From the NCBI RefSeq assembly GCF_014646155.1, contig NZ_BMMX01000035.1, positions 1 to 59,212 of the forward strand: a stretch of 59,212 nt of DNA, in the 5' to 3' direction. Shown piece after piece: positions 41,225-49,345 of the stretch. Each line of letters starts with the position of its first letter. Within the stretch, counting starts at the first letter, position 1. The notes under the pieces were generated by a model. It saw nothing but the letters and a program-made list of their open reading frames with translations, did no database searches and had not been told where the DNA came from. A program made the position numbers and the translations under genes. Source of the DNA: Mangrovihabitans endophyticus. Its GTDB lineage: Bacteria > Actinomycetota > Actinomycetes > Mycobacteriales > Micromonosporaceae.

Positions 41225-42573
41225 CGCTCATCGCCACCCGTCCCGGGCCGGGACCGGAACGGCCGTACCGCTTCCCATCGGTGGTCCGGGTCCCGGTCGG
41301 CGACGGCCTGGTCGTCGCCGCACACATGCCCGGCCACCTGATCGCCGGGGCTTCGCTGCTGCTGGACGCGGGCGCCTCGCGCGAGACGGCGGGCCGCGAG
41401 GGCACCGCCACGGTGCTGGCCAAGGCGATCGAGGAGGGCACCCGCACGCGGAACGCCGCGGCGTACGCGCTCGCCCTGGAGGGCCTGGGCGCGGAACTGT
41501 CCACATCGGTCGACTGGGACACCTTCCGGGTTGGCGTCTCGGTGCCCGCCGATGTGCTGCCCGGCGCGGTGGACCTGATGGCCGAGGCCGCGCGCACGCC
41601 GAAACTGGACGCGCACGACGTGGCGCGGGTCCGCGACGACGAGGTGACCGCGCTGCGCATGGACTGGGCGCAGCCGGGGCCGCGCGCGGACGCCGCGCTG
41701 CGGCGTGATCTGTTCGGCGCGGCGCAGCGGTACGGCCGGCCGATGCACGGCAGTCCGGAGTCCGCCGCGGCGGTGACCGCCGAGGACGTGCTCGCCTTCC
41801 ACGAGCAGTGGCTGCGCCGTCCCGGGGTGCTGCTGGTCGCCGGCGATCTGGATCGGCTGGATCTGGCGGCGCTGGGCGCCGCGGCGTTCGCCGGCACTCA
41901 GGGCGGCGCACTCGCCGTCGAGGCTCCGCTGGACGTGCCGCAGCGCTCCCAGCGGCGCACCCTTCTGGTGGACCGCCCGGGGTCGGTGCAGTCGACGTTG
42001 CGCCTGGGGCACCGGTCGCCGCACCGGGCACACCCGGACTACGTGCCGAACATGCTGGCGGCGACCGTGCTCGGAGGCGCCTTCACGTCCCGGCTCAATC
42101 ACCTCATCCGGGAGGTGAAGGGATACACGTACGGCATCCGGGCGGACTTCGCGACGACGCGCCGGTTCGGACGTCTCGGGGTGAGTTCGTCGGTGCAGAC
42201 GGCGGTGACCGCACCGGCCCTGGCCGACACCGTGGGCGAGATCGCGCGCATGAAGCTCTCCGGCGTCACGCCCGAGGAGCTGGAGGTCGCCCGCACGTGG
42301 CGCGCCGGACAGCTCACGGTGGAGATGCAGACGCCGGGCTCGTTGGTGTCCGCGCTGGCCACGCTGGTGGTGCACGGGCTGCCGGACGACTACTACCCGG
42401 CCCTGCGGCAGCACCTGCTGTCGGCGACCGTCGAGCAGGTGTCCGCGGCCGCCGCCACGCATCTGCGTCCGCAGGAGCTGACGATCGTCGTCGAGGGCGA
42501 CGCCGCGCTCATCCGCGACGAGCTGACCGCCGCCGGTCTCAGCAGCGAGATCCGCGACGTCGACGACCGGTGA
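41221..42573 (+). CDS. M16 family protein, non-catalytic subunit
   Basis: A 450-residue M16 paralogue. Where the partner has HxxEH this protein reads GTATVLAKAIEEG, so it cannot bind zinc. It keeps the Arg/Tyr substrate-binding segment LIREVKGYTYGIRADF that marks the inactive partner in M16B heterodimers. Translationally coupled to the catalytic gene (ATGA overlap). Confidence 0.88.
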   Translation: MTLIATRPGPGPERPYRFPSVVRVPVGDGLVVAAHMPGHLIAGASLLLDAGASRETAGREGTATVLAKAIEEGTRTRNAAAYALALEGLGAELSTSVDWDTFRVGVSVPADVLPGAVDLMAEAARTPKLDAHDVARVRDDEVTALRMDWAQPGPRADAALRRDLFGAAQRYGRPMHGSPESAAAVTAEDVLAFHEQWLRRPGVLLVAGDLDRLDLAALGAAAFAGTQGGALAVEAPLDVPQRSQRRTLLVDRPGSVQSTLRLGHRSPHRAHPDYVPNMLAATVLGGAFTSRLNHLIREVKGYTYGIRADFATTRRFGRLGVSSSVQTAVTAPALADTVGEIARMKLSGVTPEELEVARTWRAGQLTVEMQTPGSLVSALATLVVHGLPDDYYPALRQHLLSATVEQVSAAAATHLRPQELTIVVEGDAALIRDELTAAGLSSEIRDVDDR

Positions 42574-42637
42574 TCAGCACTGTGACGTGAACCGCGTTGC
42601 CGGCCGGGCACGAGCTCCCACCGGATAGCGTCACCGC

Positions 42638-43630
42638 ATGACGATCACCAGCGCACCGGCCCCGACCCGGCCCGCACGCCGCGCGGTCGGCACCGCAGCG
42701 GTGTGGTTGCTCGTCCTGCCCAGCCTCGTCTGGGCGGCGATCCGGTTGGCCGGCGTGGAGCGCGGGCCGGTGGTGCAGGTGCTCGCCTTCACGCCGTACG
42801 CGGCCGCGGCGGCGTGGCTTCCCGTGCTGGTGGCGCTGCTCGTGCGCCGCTGGGCAACCGCCGCGGTGGGCCTGGTGGTGGCCGCCACGCTGGCCGCCTG
42901 TGTGCTGCCGCGGGCGGTGGCCGACGGCGACCGTGGCCCGCAGGCCGGGGTGCCGCTGCACGTGATGACCGCCAACATGCTCGCCGGTGGCGCGGACGCG
43001 GCCACCATCGTGCGCCTGATCCGGCAGCACGACGTTGCGGTGCTCGCCCTGCAGGAGTACACGCCGCAGGCGCGCGCCCGGCTGTCCGCGGCCGGGCTGG
43101 ACGCGTTGCTCCCCTACGGCTCGCAGGCACCGGAGGTGGGCACCACCGGATCGGCGCTCTATTCCCGTTTCCCGGTCAGCGCGCCGGGCTCGCACCGCGG
43201 CGGTGGCGGCTTCCTGCAGGCGTACGCGACGGTCCGACCGCCCGGCACCGCGCCGCTCGCGGTCGAGTCCGCCCATCCCGTCGCCCCGTACGCGGTGGGC
43301 GTCCTGGCGGACTGGCGGGCCGACCTGTCGAGCGAGCCGCGCGCCGATCCGGACGGCCCGGCGCGCATCCTGCTCGGCGACTTCAATTCCACAGTGGACC
43401 ACGCGCCGCTGCGGGCGCTCATCTCGCATGGTTACCGCGACGCCGCGGACGCCGTGGGCCAAGGGCTGGCCGGCACCTGGGGACCTTACGGCGGCCACCC
43501 GATCCCCCCGGTCACCATCGACCACATCCTGGTGGATCGCCGGATCGGCGTCCGCGATCTGCGGGTGCACGGGCTGCCCGGCAGCGACCATCGCGCGGTG
43601 CTCGCATCCCTGGTGCTGCCCCGCGCCTGA
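42638..43630 (+). CDS. membrane-anchored endonuclease/exonuclease/phosphatase family protein
   Basis: A 330-residue protein with three hydrophobic N-terminal helices (about 15-105) and a C-terminal EEP domain. The motifs are complete: VMTANMLAGG (Asn), ALQEYTP (metal Glu), VESAHPV, LLGDFNST (Asp/Asn), TIDHILV and GSDHRAVLA (catalytic His). The domain is probably outside the cell and hydrolyses a phosphodiester or phosphomonoester; substrate unknown. TAGCGT lies six bases before the ATG with no Shine-Dalgarno. Convergent with cimA, 16 bp apart. Confidence 0.88.
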   Translation: MTITSAPAPTRPARRAVGTAAVWLLVLPSLVWAAIRLAGVERGPVVQVLAFTPYAAAAAWLPVLVALLVRRWATAAVGLVVAATLAACVLPRAVADGDRGPQAGVPLHVMTANMLAGGADAATIVRLIRQHDVAVLALQEYTPQARARLSAAGLDALLPYGSQAPEVGTTGSALYSRFPVSAPGSHRGGGGFLQAYATVRPPGTAPLAVESAHPVAPYAVGVLADWRADLSSEPRADPDGPARILLGDFNSTVDHAPLRALISHGYRDAADAVGQGLAGTWGPYGGHPIPPVTIDHILVDRRIGVRDLRVHGLPGSDHRAVLASLVLPRA

Positions 43631-43646
43631 CCTCCCGGCGCGGAGC

Positions 43647-45233
43647 TCAGGCCGGGCTGGTCGCCCGCGCGAGCCCGTAGGTGAGCGCGTCCACCAGCGC
43701 GTGCCAGCTCGCCTCGACGACGTTCTCGTGCACGCCCACGGTGGTCCAGTCCCGCTCGCCGTCGGAGGTCTCCAGCAGCACCCGGGTGACCGCGCCGGAG
43801 CCGTGTGACCCCTCCAGGATGCGCACCTTGTAGTCCGCCAGCTCGAAGGACTTCAACTGCGGGAAGTGCGGCAACAACGCCTTGCGCAGCGCCTCGTCCA
43901 GGGCGTTGACCGGCCCGTTGCCCTCCGCGGTGGCGATCACGCGCTCACCACGTGCCCGGACCTTGACGGTCGCCTCCGAGATCACCGCGCCGTCCTCGCG
44001 ATGCTCGACCTGCACCCGGTAGGACTCCAGGGCGAACGGCGGCGCGAAACCGCCGCCGGGCAGCTCCCGCCGCACCAGCAACTCGAACGACGCGTCGGCC
44101 GCCTCGAAGGACCAGCCTCCGGCCTCCAGGTCCTTCACCCGGCGGGTGACCGCGGACAGCGTTTCCGGGTGGCCGGCCAGGTCGATGCCGAGCTCGCGGC
44201 TCTTCAGCTCGATGCTGGCCCGGCCGGCCATCTCGGTCACCAGGATCCGCATGTCATTGCCCACCACCGCCGGATCGACGTGGTTGTAGAGCAACGGATC
44301 CACCTTGATCGCGCTCGCGTGCAGCCCCGCCTTGTGGGCGAAGGCGGCGGCCCCGACGTAGGCCTGGTGGGTGTCGGGGGCGATGTTGGCGATCTCGGCG
44401 AGCGCGGTGGACACCCGCGTCGCGTTCTCCAGGCATCCGTCCGGTAGGACGTTCAGCCCGAGCTTGAGCTGCAGATTGCTGACGGTGGCGAACAGGTCCG
44501 CGTTGCCCGGCCGCTCGCCGTACCCGTTGGCCGTGCACTGGAAGTGCTTCACGCCCGCCTCCACGGCGGCCACCGTGTTCGCCACCGCGCACGCGGTGTC
44601 GTTCTGGCAGTGGATGCCGAAGCGGTCGACGCTCACGCCGGTGCGGCGCACCACGTCCCGCACCGCCTCGGTGATCATCGAAGGCAGCATGCCACCGTTC
44701 GTGTCGCACATGACGACCCGCTCGGCGCCGGCGTCGAACGCGGCCTTCGCCACCGACGCGGTGTAGTCCGGGTCATGCCGGAACCCGTCGAAGAAGTGTT
44801 CGCAGTCCACGAACACGCGGCGGCCGTGCCCCGCCAGGTGCGTCACCGTGTCCCGGACCATGGCCAGGTTCTCCTCGGCGGTGGTACGCAATGCCCGCTC
44901 GACGTGCCGGATGTCCGACTTTGCCACCACGCAGACCACCGGCGTGCCGGCCTCCAGCAACGCGCGTACCTGCGGATCCTCGGCGACGTCCAGGCCCGCC
45001 CGGCGGGTGGCGCCGAAGGCCACCAGCACCGCGTTCGTCAGCTCCAGCTCGGTCTTCGCGCGTTCGAAGAATTCGGTGTCCTTGGGCATCGCGCCGGGCC
45101 AACCGCCCTCGATGAAGCCCACGCCGAACTCGTCCAGAAGCCGCGCCACGGCGAGCTTGTCGACGACCGAGTAGCTGATGCCCTCGCGCTGGCCGCCGTC
45201 GCGGAGCGTGGTGTCGAAGACCTGGTAGTCCAT
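43647..45233 (-). CDS. cimA: citramalate synthase
   Basis: CimA, 528 residues, condenses pyruvate and acetyl-CoA to (R)-citramalate, the entry to threonine-independent isoleucine synthesis. DRE-TIM barrel: DTTLRDGGQREGISYSV, FIEGGWPGAMPKD, VDCEHFFDGF, VMCDTNGGMLP, GIHCQNDTACAVANTVAAVEAGV (metal His) and GLNVLPD. The GLHASAIKV region and a C-terminal regulatory domain (about 400-528) follow. The GGWPG loop is typical of CimA rather than LeuA. GGAAAGGAAT precedes the ATG. A leader peptide and attenuator lie immediately upstream (45264-45368). Confidence 0.93.
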   Translation of the reverse strand: MDYQVFDTTLRDGGQREGISYSVVDKLAVARLLDEFGVGFIEGGWPGAMPKDTEFFERAKTELELTNAVLVAFGATRRAGLDVAEDPQVRALLEAGTPVVCVVAKSDIRHVERALRTTAEENLAMVRDTVTHLAGHGRRVFVDCEHFFDGFRHDPDYTASVAKAAFDAGAERVVMCDTNGGMLPSMITEAVRDVVRRTGVSVDRFGIHCQNDTACAVANTVAAVEAGVKHFQCTANGYGERPGNADLFATVSNLQLKLGLNVLPDGCLENATRVSTALAEIANIAPDTHQAYVGAAAFAHKAGLHASAIKVDPLLYNHVDPAVVGNDMRILVTEMAGRASIELKSRELGIDLAGHPETLSAVTRRVKDLEAGGWSFEAADASFELLVRRELPGGGFAPPFALESYRVQVEHREDGAVISEATVKVRARGERVIATAEGNGPVNALDEALRKALLPHFPQLKSFELADYKVRILEGSHGSGAVTRVLLETSDGERDWTTVGVHENVVEASWHALVDALTYGLARATSPA

Positions 45234-45263
45234 CGGGATTCCTTTCCGGGAGGAGGCGGACCC

Positions 45264-45296
45264 AACAAAAAGACCCCCCGCGGTCGCGGGAGGTCT
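45264..45296 (-). terminator. transcription attenuator in the cimA leader
   Basis: On the minus strand AGACCTCCCGC (45296-45286) and GCGGGGGGTCT (45281-45271), 4-nt loop, form a stem with one mismatch, followed by TTTTTGTT (45270-45263). This intrinsic-terminator shape lies 31 bp before the cimA ATG and 28 bp after the leader ORF stop. Confidence 0.8.
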
Positions 45297-45323
45297 GCGC
45301 GTCGGCAAGTACGGGCCAGCGCG

Positions 45324-45368
45324 CTACATCTCAATAATGAGGACGTACGGGGTCACGGGATGAAGCAT
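45324..45368 (-). CDS. leader peptide of cimA (branched-chain amino acid sensor)
   Basis: A 14-codon ORF, MLHPVTPYVLIIEM, ending TAG. It contains Val, Val, Leu, Ile, Ile, with four of them consecutive (VLII). It lies between the cimA promoter region and the attenuator. By analogy with ilv/leu leaders, slow translation of VLII when charged tRNAs are short would block terminator folding and let cimA be transcribed. Ribosome-binding sequence before the ATG is weak (AAGTGG). Confidence 0.7.
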   Translation of the reverse strand: MLHPVTPYVLIIEM

Positions 45369-45426
45369 GCCACTTACCGCCGTCGCCGGAAGGGATGTTC
45401 CACCTTTCGGGACTACGGTGGGAGCC

Positions 45427-46170
45427 GTGACGTACTCCCGGAGCCTGACCTTCTCGACCGCATACAACTTCCGCGACCTGGGCGGATACTCCGGACTCGA
45501 CGGCCGCACGGTGGCCTGGCGACGGTTGTTCCGCACCGACTCGCTGCACCGCCTGGACGACGCCGGCTGGGCCGCCTTCCGCGACCTGGGCGTGCGCACG
45601 GTGGTGGATCTGCGCCGCGCTTTCGAGGTCGAAAAGCACGGCCGGGTACGCCCGGCGGACGGGCTCACCTACCTGAACGCCGTGGTGGAGCACGTGGACT
45701 GGGACGAGGTCCCCTATTCCGCCGACGAGGTGCGCGCACGCTGGCTGGCTGATCGCTACCTCAACTTCACCGCGGACGGCGGCGACGGCATCGCCACGGC
45801 GCTGAGCGTCATCGCCGACCCGGACGCGGCCCCGGTCGTCGTGCACTGCATGGCGGGCAAGGATCGCACCGGCGTGGTGTGCGCGCTGGCGCTCGCCCTA
45901 CTCGGCGTGGCGGACGAGGACATCGCGGCCGACTACGCCCTGACCGAGGCGCCGATGACGTCGCTGATGGCCTACTTGCGGGACAACAACCCGGCCGCCG
46001 TCGAGGGTGTGGAGCACCGCTTCGAGTGCCCGCCCGCGGCGATGCGGCTGTTCCTGGACGACCTGCGATCCGAGCACGGCTCGGTGGAGTCGTACGTGCG
46101 GCGGATCGGGCTGACCGGTGAGCAGGTGCAGACCATGCGCGCGACCATGCTCACCGGCCCCACGGACTGA
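45427..46170 (+). CDS. tyrosine/serine-type protein phosphatase (Y_phosphatase3 family)
   Basis: A 247-residue cysteine-based phosphatase. The N-terminal signature is NFRDLGGYSGLDG; the P-loop is VVHCMAGKDRTGV (C141, R147, CX5R); the helical lid follows. The family includes mycobacterial PtpB-like and lipid/protein phosphatases; the substrate is unknown. TACGGT lies seven bases before the GTG (leaderless candidate). Divergent from cimA: its promoter overlaps the region upstream of the cimA leader. Confidence 0.85.
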   Translation: MTYSRSLTFSTAYNFRDLGGYSGLDGRTVAWRRLFRTDSLHRLDDAGWAAFRDLGVRTVVDLRRAFEVEKHGRVRPADGLTYLNAVVEHVDWDEVPYSADEVRARWLADRYLNFTADGGDGIATALSVIADPDAAPVVVHCMAGKDRTGVVCALALALLGVADEDIAADYALTEAPMTSLMAYLRDNNPAAVEGVEHRFECPPAAMRLFLDDLRSEHGSVESYVRRIGLTGEQVQTMRATMLTGPTD

Positions 46171-46190
46171 CCGGCGGTTGTTTCCGGCCC

Positions 46191-47288
46191 TTACCGCACC
46201 CGGTGGACCCAGCCGAAGGGGTCGTCGGCGCGTCCGCGCTGGATGTCCACCAGCTCTTGGCGCAGGCCCATGGTGACCTCGCCGGGTCCGCCGTCGGCGA
46301 CGGTGAACTCGCCGCCCGGGTGCCGCACCGTGCCGATCGGGGTGATCACCGCGGCGGTGCCGCAGGCGAAGACCTCGCGGATGCGGCCGGAGGCGGCCCC
46401 GGTGCGCCACTCGTCGAAGCCCACCGGGCGCTCCTGCACCGCGCGCCCGGAGCGTTCGGCGAGCCGCAGCACCGAGTCCCGTGTGATGCCCGGCAGGATC
46501 GTTCCGCTCAGCGGCGGCGTGACAAGCGAGCCGTCGTCCATCACGAACATCACGTTCATGCCGCCCAGCTCATCGACGTACGTCCGTTGCACCGCGTCCA
46601 GATAGACCACCTGTTCGCAGTCGTGGGCGATGGCCTCGGCCTGCGCGGACAGGCCCGCGGCGTAGTTGCCGCCGCACTTGGCGGCCCCGGTTCCGCCCGG
46701 CGCGGCACGGGTGAAGTCCGGGCTGACCCACACGCTGACCGGCTGCACGCCACCGGCGAAGTAGGGGCCGACCGGCGAGGCGATCACCAGGTAGAGGTAT
46801 TCCATCGCGGGGCGCACGCCGAGGAAGACCTCGCTGGCGAAGGCGAACGGCCGCAGGTAGAGGCTGCCGTCCTCGCTGTCCGGCATCCACTCCCGGTCGA
46901 TCGTGATGATCTCCCGTAGCGAGGCCAGGAAGAGCTCCGTCGGCACCACCGGCATGGCCATGCGCGCCGCCGACTGAGCGAACCGGGCCGCGTTGGCGTC
47001 CGGGCGGAACATCGCCACGCCACCGTCCGGCGTGGGGTACGCCTTCAACCCCTCGAAGATCTCCTGGGCGTAATGCAACACCGCGGATGCGGGGTCCATC
47101 GGCAACGGCGCGCGCGCCTCGACGCGAGCGTCGTACCACCCCTTGCCCTCGGCATATCGCACGATGGCCATGTGATCCGTGAAGATGCGCCCGAATCCGG
47201 GGTTGGCGACCATCGCGGCGCGTTCGGCCGCACTCACGGGCGCCGCGCTCGGACGGATCTCGAAATCGATCTTGTCACCACCGCTCAT
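46191..47288 (-). CDS. ilvE: branched-chain amino acid aminotransferase
   Basis: IlvE, 365 residues, class IV PLP transaminase for the last step to Val, Leu and Ile. Features: ILHYAQEIFEGLKAYP-type segment (AVLHYAQEIFEGLKAY), MPDSEDGSLYLRPFAFASE, GGTGAAKCGGNYAAGL (the PLP Lys), DELGGMNVMFVM, LPGITRDSVLRLA and FACGTAAVITPIG. Upstream lie a promoter candidate and a LexA-box-like palindrome. Convergent with the phosphatase, 20 bp apart. Confidence 0.97.
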   Translation of the reverse strand: MSGGDKIDFEIRPSAAPVSAAERAAMVANPGFGRIFTDHMAIVRYAEGKGWYDARVEARAPLPMDPASAVLHYAQEIFEGLKAYPTPDGGVAMFRPDANAARFAQSAARMAMPVVPTELFLASLREIITIDREWMPDSEDGSLYLRPFAFASEVFLGVRPAMEYLYLVIASPVGPYFAGGVQPVSVWVSPDFTRAAPGGTGAAKCGGNYAAGLSAQAEAIAHDCEQVVYLDAVQRTYVDELGGMNVMFVMDDGSLVTPPLSGTILPGITRDSVLRLAERSGRAVQERPVGFDEWRTGAASGRIREVFACGTAAVITPIGTVRHPGGEFTVADGGPGEVTMGLRQELVDIQRGRADDPFGWVHRVR

Positions 47289-47328
47289 GGCACGTGACCT
47301 GCTTTCTTCGAAGACTGGAGTGGGCTTG

Positions 47329-47358
47329 AATTTACCCCGAACGAGCGTTCAATGTCGT
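47329..47358 (-). promoter_or_regulatory. candidate ilvE promoter
   Basis: On the minus strand ACGACA (47358-47353), 18-bp spacer and TAAATT (47334-47329), about 40 bp upstream of ilvE. The spacer contains the palindrome listed next. Confidence 0.35.
47338..47351. promoter_or_regulatory. LexA (SOS)-box-like palindrome in the ilvE promoter
   Basis: CGAACGAGCGTTCA fits the Gram-positive/actinobacterial SOS pattern GAAC-N4-GTTC exactly and the extended CGAACRNRYGTTYG form at 13 of 14 positions. It lies between the putative -35 and -10 of ilvE. Chance occurrence in 59 kb is quite possible. Confidence 0.35.
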
Positions 47359-47531
47359 TCGCGGCGTGTGCGGCACCGCCGTGGTGGGTGCGGCCACGGC
47401 GGATCGAGCGTCTGTTCGGCGTACGCGGCATCGGGCGCGCCTGCCCGGCGCACCCGGTCGTCGGGTTGATCCCGGGAGGAGGGCTCGCCCTCCGCGGATT
47501 GTCGGCTCTGCCTGGGGTTCGGCTCTGCCGG

Positions 47532-48566
47532 TCAGGCCGCCGCGCCGGCGACACGGTCACCGACGTCGGCGGTACGCAGCGGCGTTCCCGGTGTGCGGGA
47601 GGCGACCTCGGCGGCGACCGCCTCGGATACTCGGCGCGCCTCATCGTCACGCCCGAGGTGTTCGAGCAGCAACGACGCGGAGAGGATGGCCGCCGCCGGA
47701 TCGGCGATGCCCTGGCCGGCGATGTCCGGCGCCGAGCCGTGCACCGGCTCGAACGTCGACGGGTAGGCGCGTTCCGGGTTCACCGAACCGCTGGCCGCCA
47801 TGCCGATGCCGCCGGTCACGGCAGCGGCGATGTCGGTGAGGATGTCACCGAAGAGATTGTCGGTCACCACCACGTCGTACCGTTGCGGGTTGCTCACCAT
47901 GAACATGCTTGCCGCGTCGACGTGCTGATATTCCGTCGTGACCTCGGGGAACTCGGCAGCCACCGCGGCGAAGGTGCGCGCCCACAGGCTGCCGGCCTTG
48001 GTCAGGACATTGGTCTTGTGCACCAGCGTGAGGTGACGCCGCTCGCGGCGCTGGGCGCGGGCGAACGCATCCCGGACGACGCGCTCGACGCCGTGCCGCG
48101 TGTTGAGGCTCTCCTCGGTGGCGATCTCCGCGGGAGTGTCCTGGTGCAGGACGCCACCGGCGCCGACGTAGAGACCCTCGGTGCCCTCGCGCACCACGAC
48201 CATGTCGATTTCACCGGGCTTCACACCGGCGAGCGGGCTCGTGGTGCCCGGCCACAGCTTCGAGGGACGAAGGTTCACGTACTGATCGAAGGCGAAGCGG
48301 AGCTTGAGCAGCAGGCCGCGCTCCAGCACACCGGGCGGCACGCTGGGGTCGCCGATGGCACCGAGAAGAATGGCGTCGTGACCGGCCAACTCCTCCTGCA
48401 CGGAGGGGGGCAGCACCTCGCCGGTGCGGCGATAGAGACGGGCACCCAGGTCGTATTCGGTATAAGCGGCGCCGGGGAGCACGGCCTCAATCACCTTGCG
48501 AGCCTCGGCGGTCACCTCGGTGCCGATGCCGTCACCGGCCACGACCGCGATTCGGGCCACGCTCAC
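47532..48566 (-). CDS. leuB: 3-isopropylmalate dehydrogenase
   Basis: LeuB, about 344 residues, oxidatively decarboxylates 3-isopropylmalate (and, in the citramalate route, 3-methylmalate). Motifs: RIAVVAGDGIGTEV, LLGAIGDPSVPPG, FDQYVNLRPSKLWPG, VVREGTEGLYVG, LVHKTNVLTKAG, VVTDNLFGDILTDIAAA and FEPVHGSAPDIAGQG. The start GTG at 48566 has GGGAG nine bases upstream; the TTG at 48575 directly abuts that site. The 5' region carries an AT-rich palindrome and a large hairpin. Confidence 0.96.
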   Translation of the reverse strand: MSVARIAVVAGDGIGTEVTAEARKVIEAVLPGAAYTEYDLGARLYRRTGEVLPPSVQEELAGHDAILLGAIGDPSVPPGVLERGLLLKLRFAFDQYVNLRPSKLWPGTTSPLAGVKPGEIDMVVVREGTEGLYVGAGGVLHQDTPAEIATEESLNTRHGVERVVRDAFARAQRRERRHLTLVHKTNVLTKAGSLWARTFAAVAAEFPEVTTEYQHVDAASMFMVSNPQRYDVVVTDNLFGDILTDIAAAVTGGIGMAASGSVNPERAYPSTFEPVHGSAPDIAGQGIADPAAAILSASLLLEHLGRDDEARRVSEAVAAEVASRTPGTPLRTADVGDRVAGAAA

Positions 48567-48642
48567 GTCGCTCAACTCCCTTGTCAGCTCGCAACCCGCA
48601 CGAGCCTAGCCGCCCGTCCCGCCCTCCGGTACGCCGGTCTCA

Positions 48643-48658
48643 CTTAATGGGCATTAAG
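48643..48658. promoter_or_regulatory. AT-rich palindromic operator candidate upstream of leuB
   Basis: CTTAATG GG CATTAAG: two perfect 7-bp arms with a 2-bp centre, an AT-rich island in very GC-rich DNA, 77 bp upstream of the leuB start. The size and symmetry suit a dimeric helix-turn-helix regulator; none can be named. Confidence 0.5.
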
Positions 48659-48719
48659 CGCATGCACCGCACGACTGGCCCCGCGCCCGGCGCCCGAGCG
48701 GCAACTTTCCCGGGACGCG

Positions 48720-48758
48720 AACAGCCCCCGGACCGCGGCAACGGTCACGGGGGCTGTT
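48720..48758. other. strong hairpin in the leuB upstream region
   Basis: AACAGCCCCCGGACCG (48720-48735) and CGGTCACGGGGGCTGTT (48742-48758) form a long stem with one bulge. There is no T-tract on either strand, so it may be a terminator of serA read-through or a leader structure of leuB. Confidence 0.5.
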
Positions 48759-48957
48759 GCGACGAAAACGCGTGGCTCGCGCCCGCCGGGGGTGCTGCCG
48801 CCCGCGCAGCCGACGGACGCGTCACCCGAAGACGAGCCCGCCGCTCACGTGCGGCACCGACAACGCTAGCGATGCGGACTAATGTCGCGCAAGACGCATC
48901 TCCGCGTGTCGGAGCATGAACCGCCTCCGGTGGCCGTGGGTATGGCACCATGCGCCG

Positions 48958-49320
48958 GTGAGTTTCGACCTCGTGGTGTGGGCGATGGACAGGACGGACG
49001 CGCCGGACTCGGTGCGGGCGGCCAACGCGCGATGCGTGCGCGGCGAGCACCCGCAGCGTTCCGCCGATCCCCGTGTCGTCGCCTTCTATGACGCCCTGAC
49101 CGCCGACTATCCGGATCGGGGCCCGCGTGCGGCCGCGCCCGGATCGCCGTGGGCCAGCGCGCCGTTGCACGCGGCCGCGGACCACATCACGATGCGGCTC
49201 GACGAGGGCTGCCCGGACGTGGTGCTGGAAACCATCGAACGGCTCGCCGCCGAACTGCAGCTCGACCTGCTGGATCTGCAGGACGGCACGGTCTACCCGC
49301 CGCCGGTGCGGGCACGCTGA
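48958..49320 (+). CDS. hypothetical protein
   Basis: A 120-residue protein (VSFDLVVWAMDRTDAPDSVRAANARCVRGEHPQR, then VVAFYDALTADYPDRGP, DHITMRLDEGCPDVVLETIERLAAELQLDLLDLQDG) of an alpha/beta type found in actinobacteria, with no assigned function. CACCAT lies six bases before the GTG and no ribosome-binding site is seen. It is convergent with serA (25 bp apart) and divergent from leuB. Confidence 0.7.
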   Translation: MSFDLVVWAMDRTDAPDSVRAANARCVRGEHPQRSADPRVVAFYDALTADYPDRGPRAAAPGSPWASAPLHAAADHITMRLDEGCPDVVLETIERLAAELQLDLLDLQDGTVYPPPVRAR

Positions 49321-49345
49321 GGACGCACCGCACCCGCAATCGCGA

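Larger units (their letters stand above)
48567..48957. other. leuB upstream region
   Basis: This 391-bp gap between leuB and the divergent small gene at 48958 has no convincing CDS. It holds the palindrome at 48643-48658 and the hairpin at 48720-48758. I looked for a Leu/Ile/Val-rich leader ORF on the minus strand like those of ilvB and cimA and did not find one. Confidence 0.5.

Noticed and set aside
48581..48919. A 112-codon plus-strand frame upstream of leuB
   Set aside because: Composition is Arg/Ala/Pro-rich without conservation-like features, and it runs through the palindrome and hairpin of the leuB upstream region.
48861..48924. Short minus-strand ORFs (for example MRLARH) as a leuB leader peptide
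   Set aside because: They hold no run of Leu, Ile or Val codons and no terminator with a U-tract precedes leuB.
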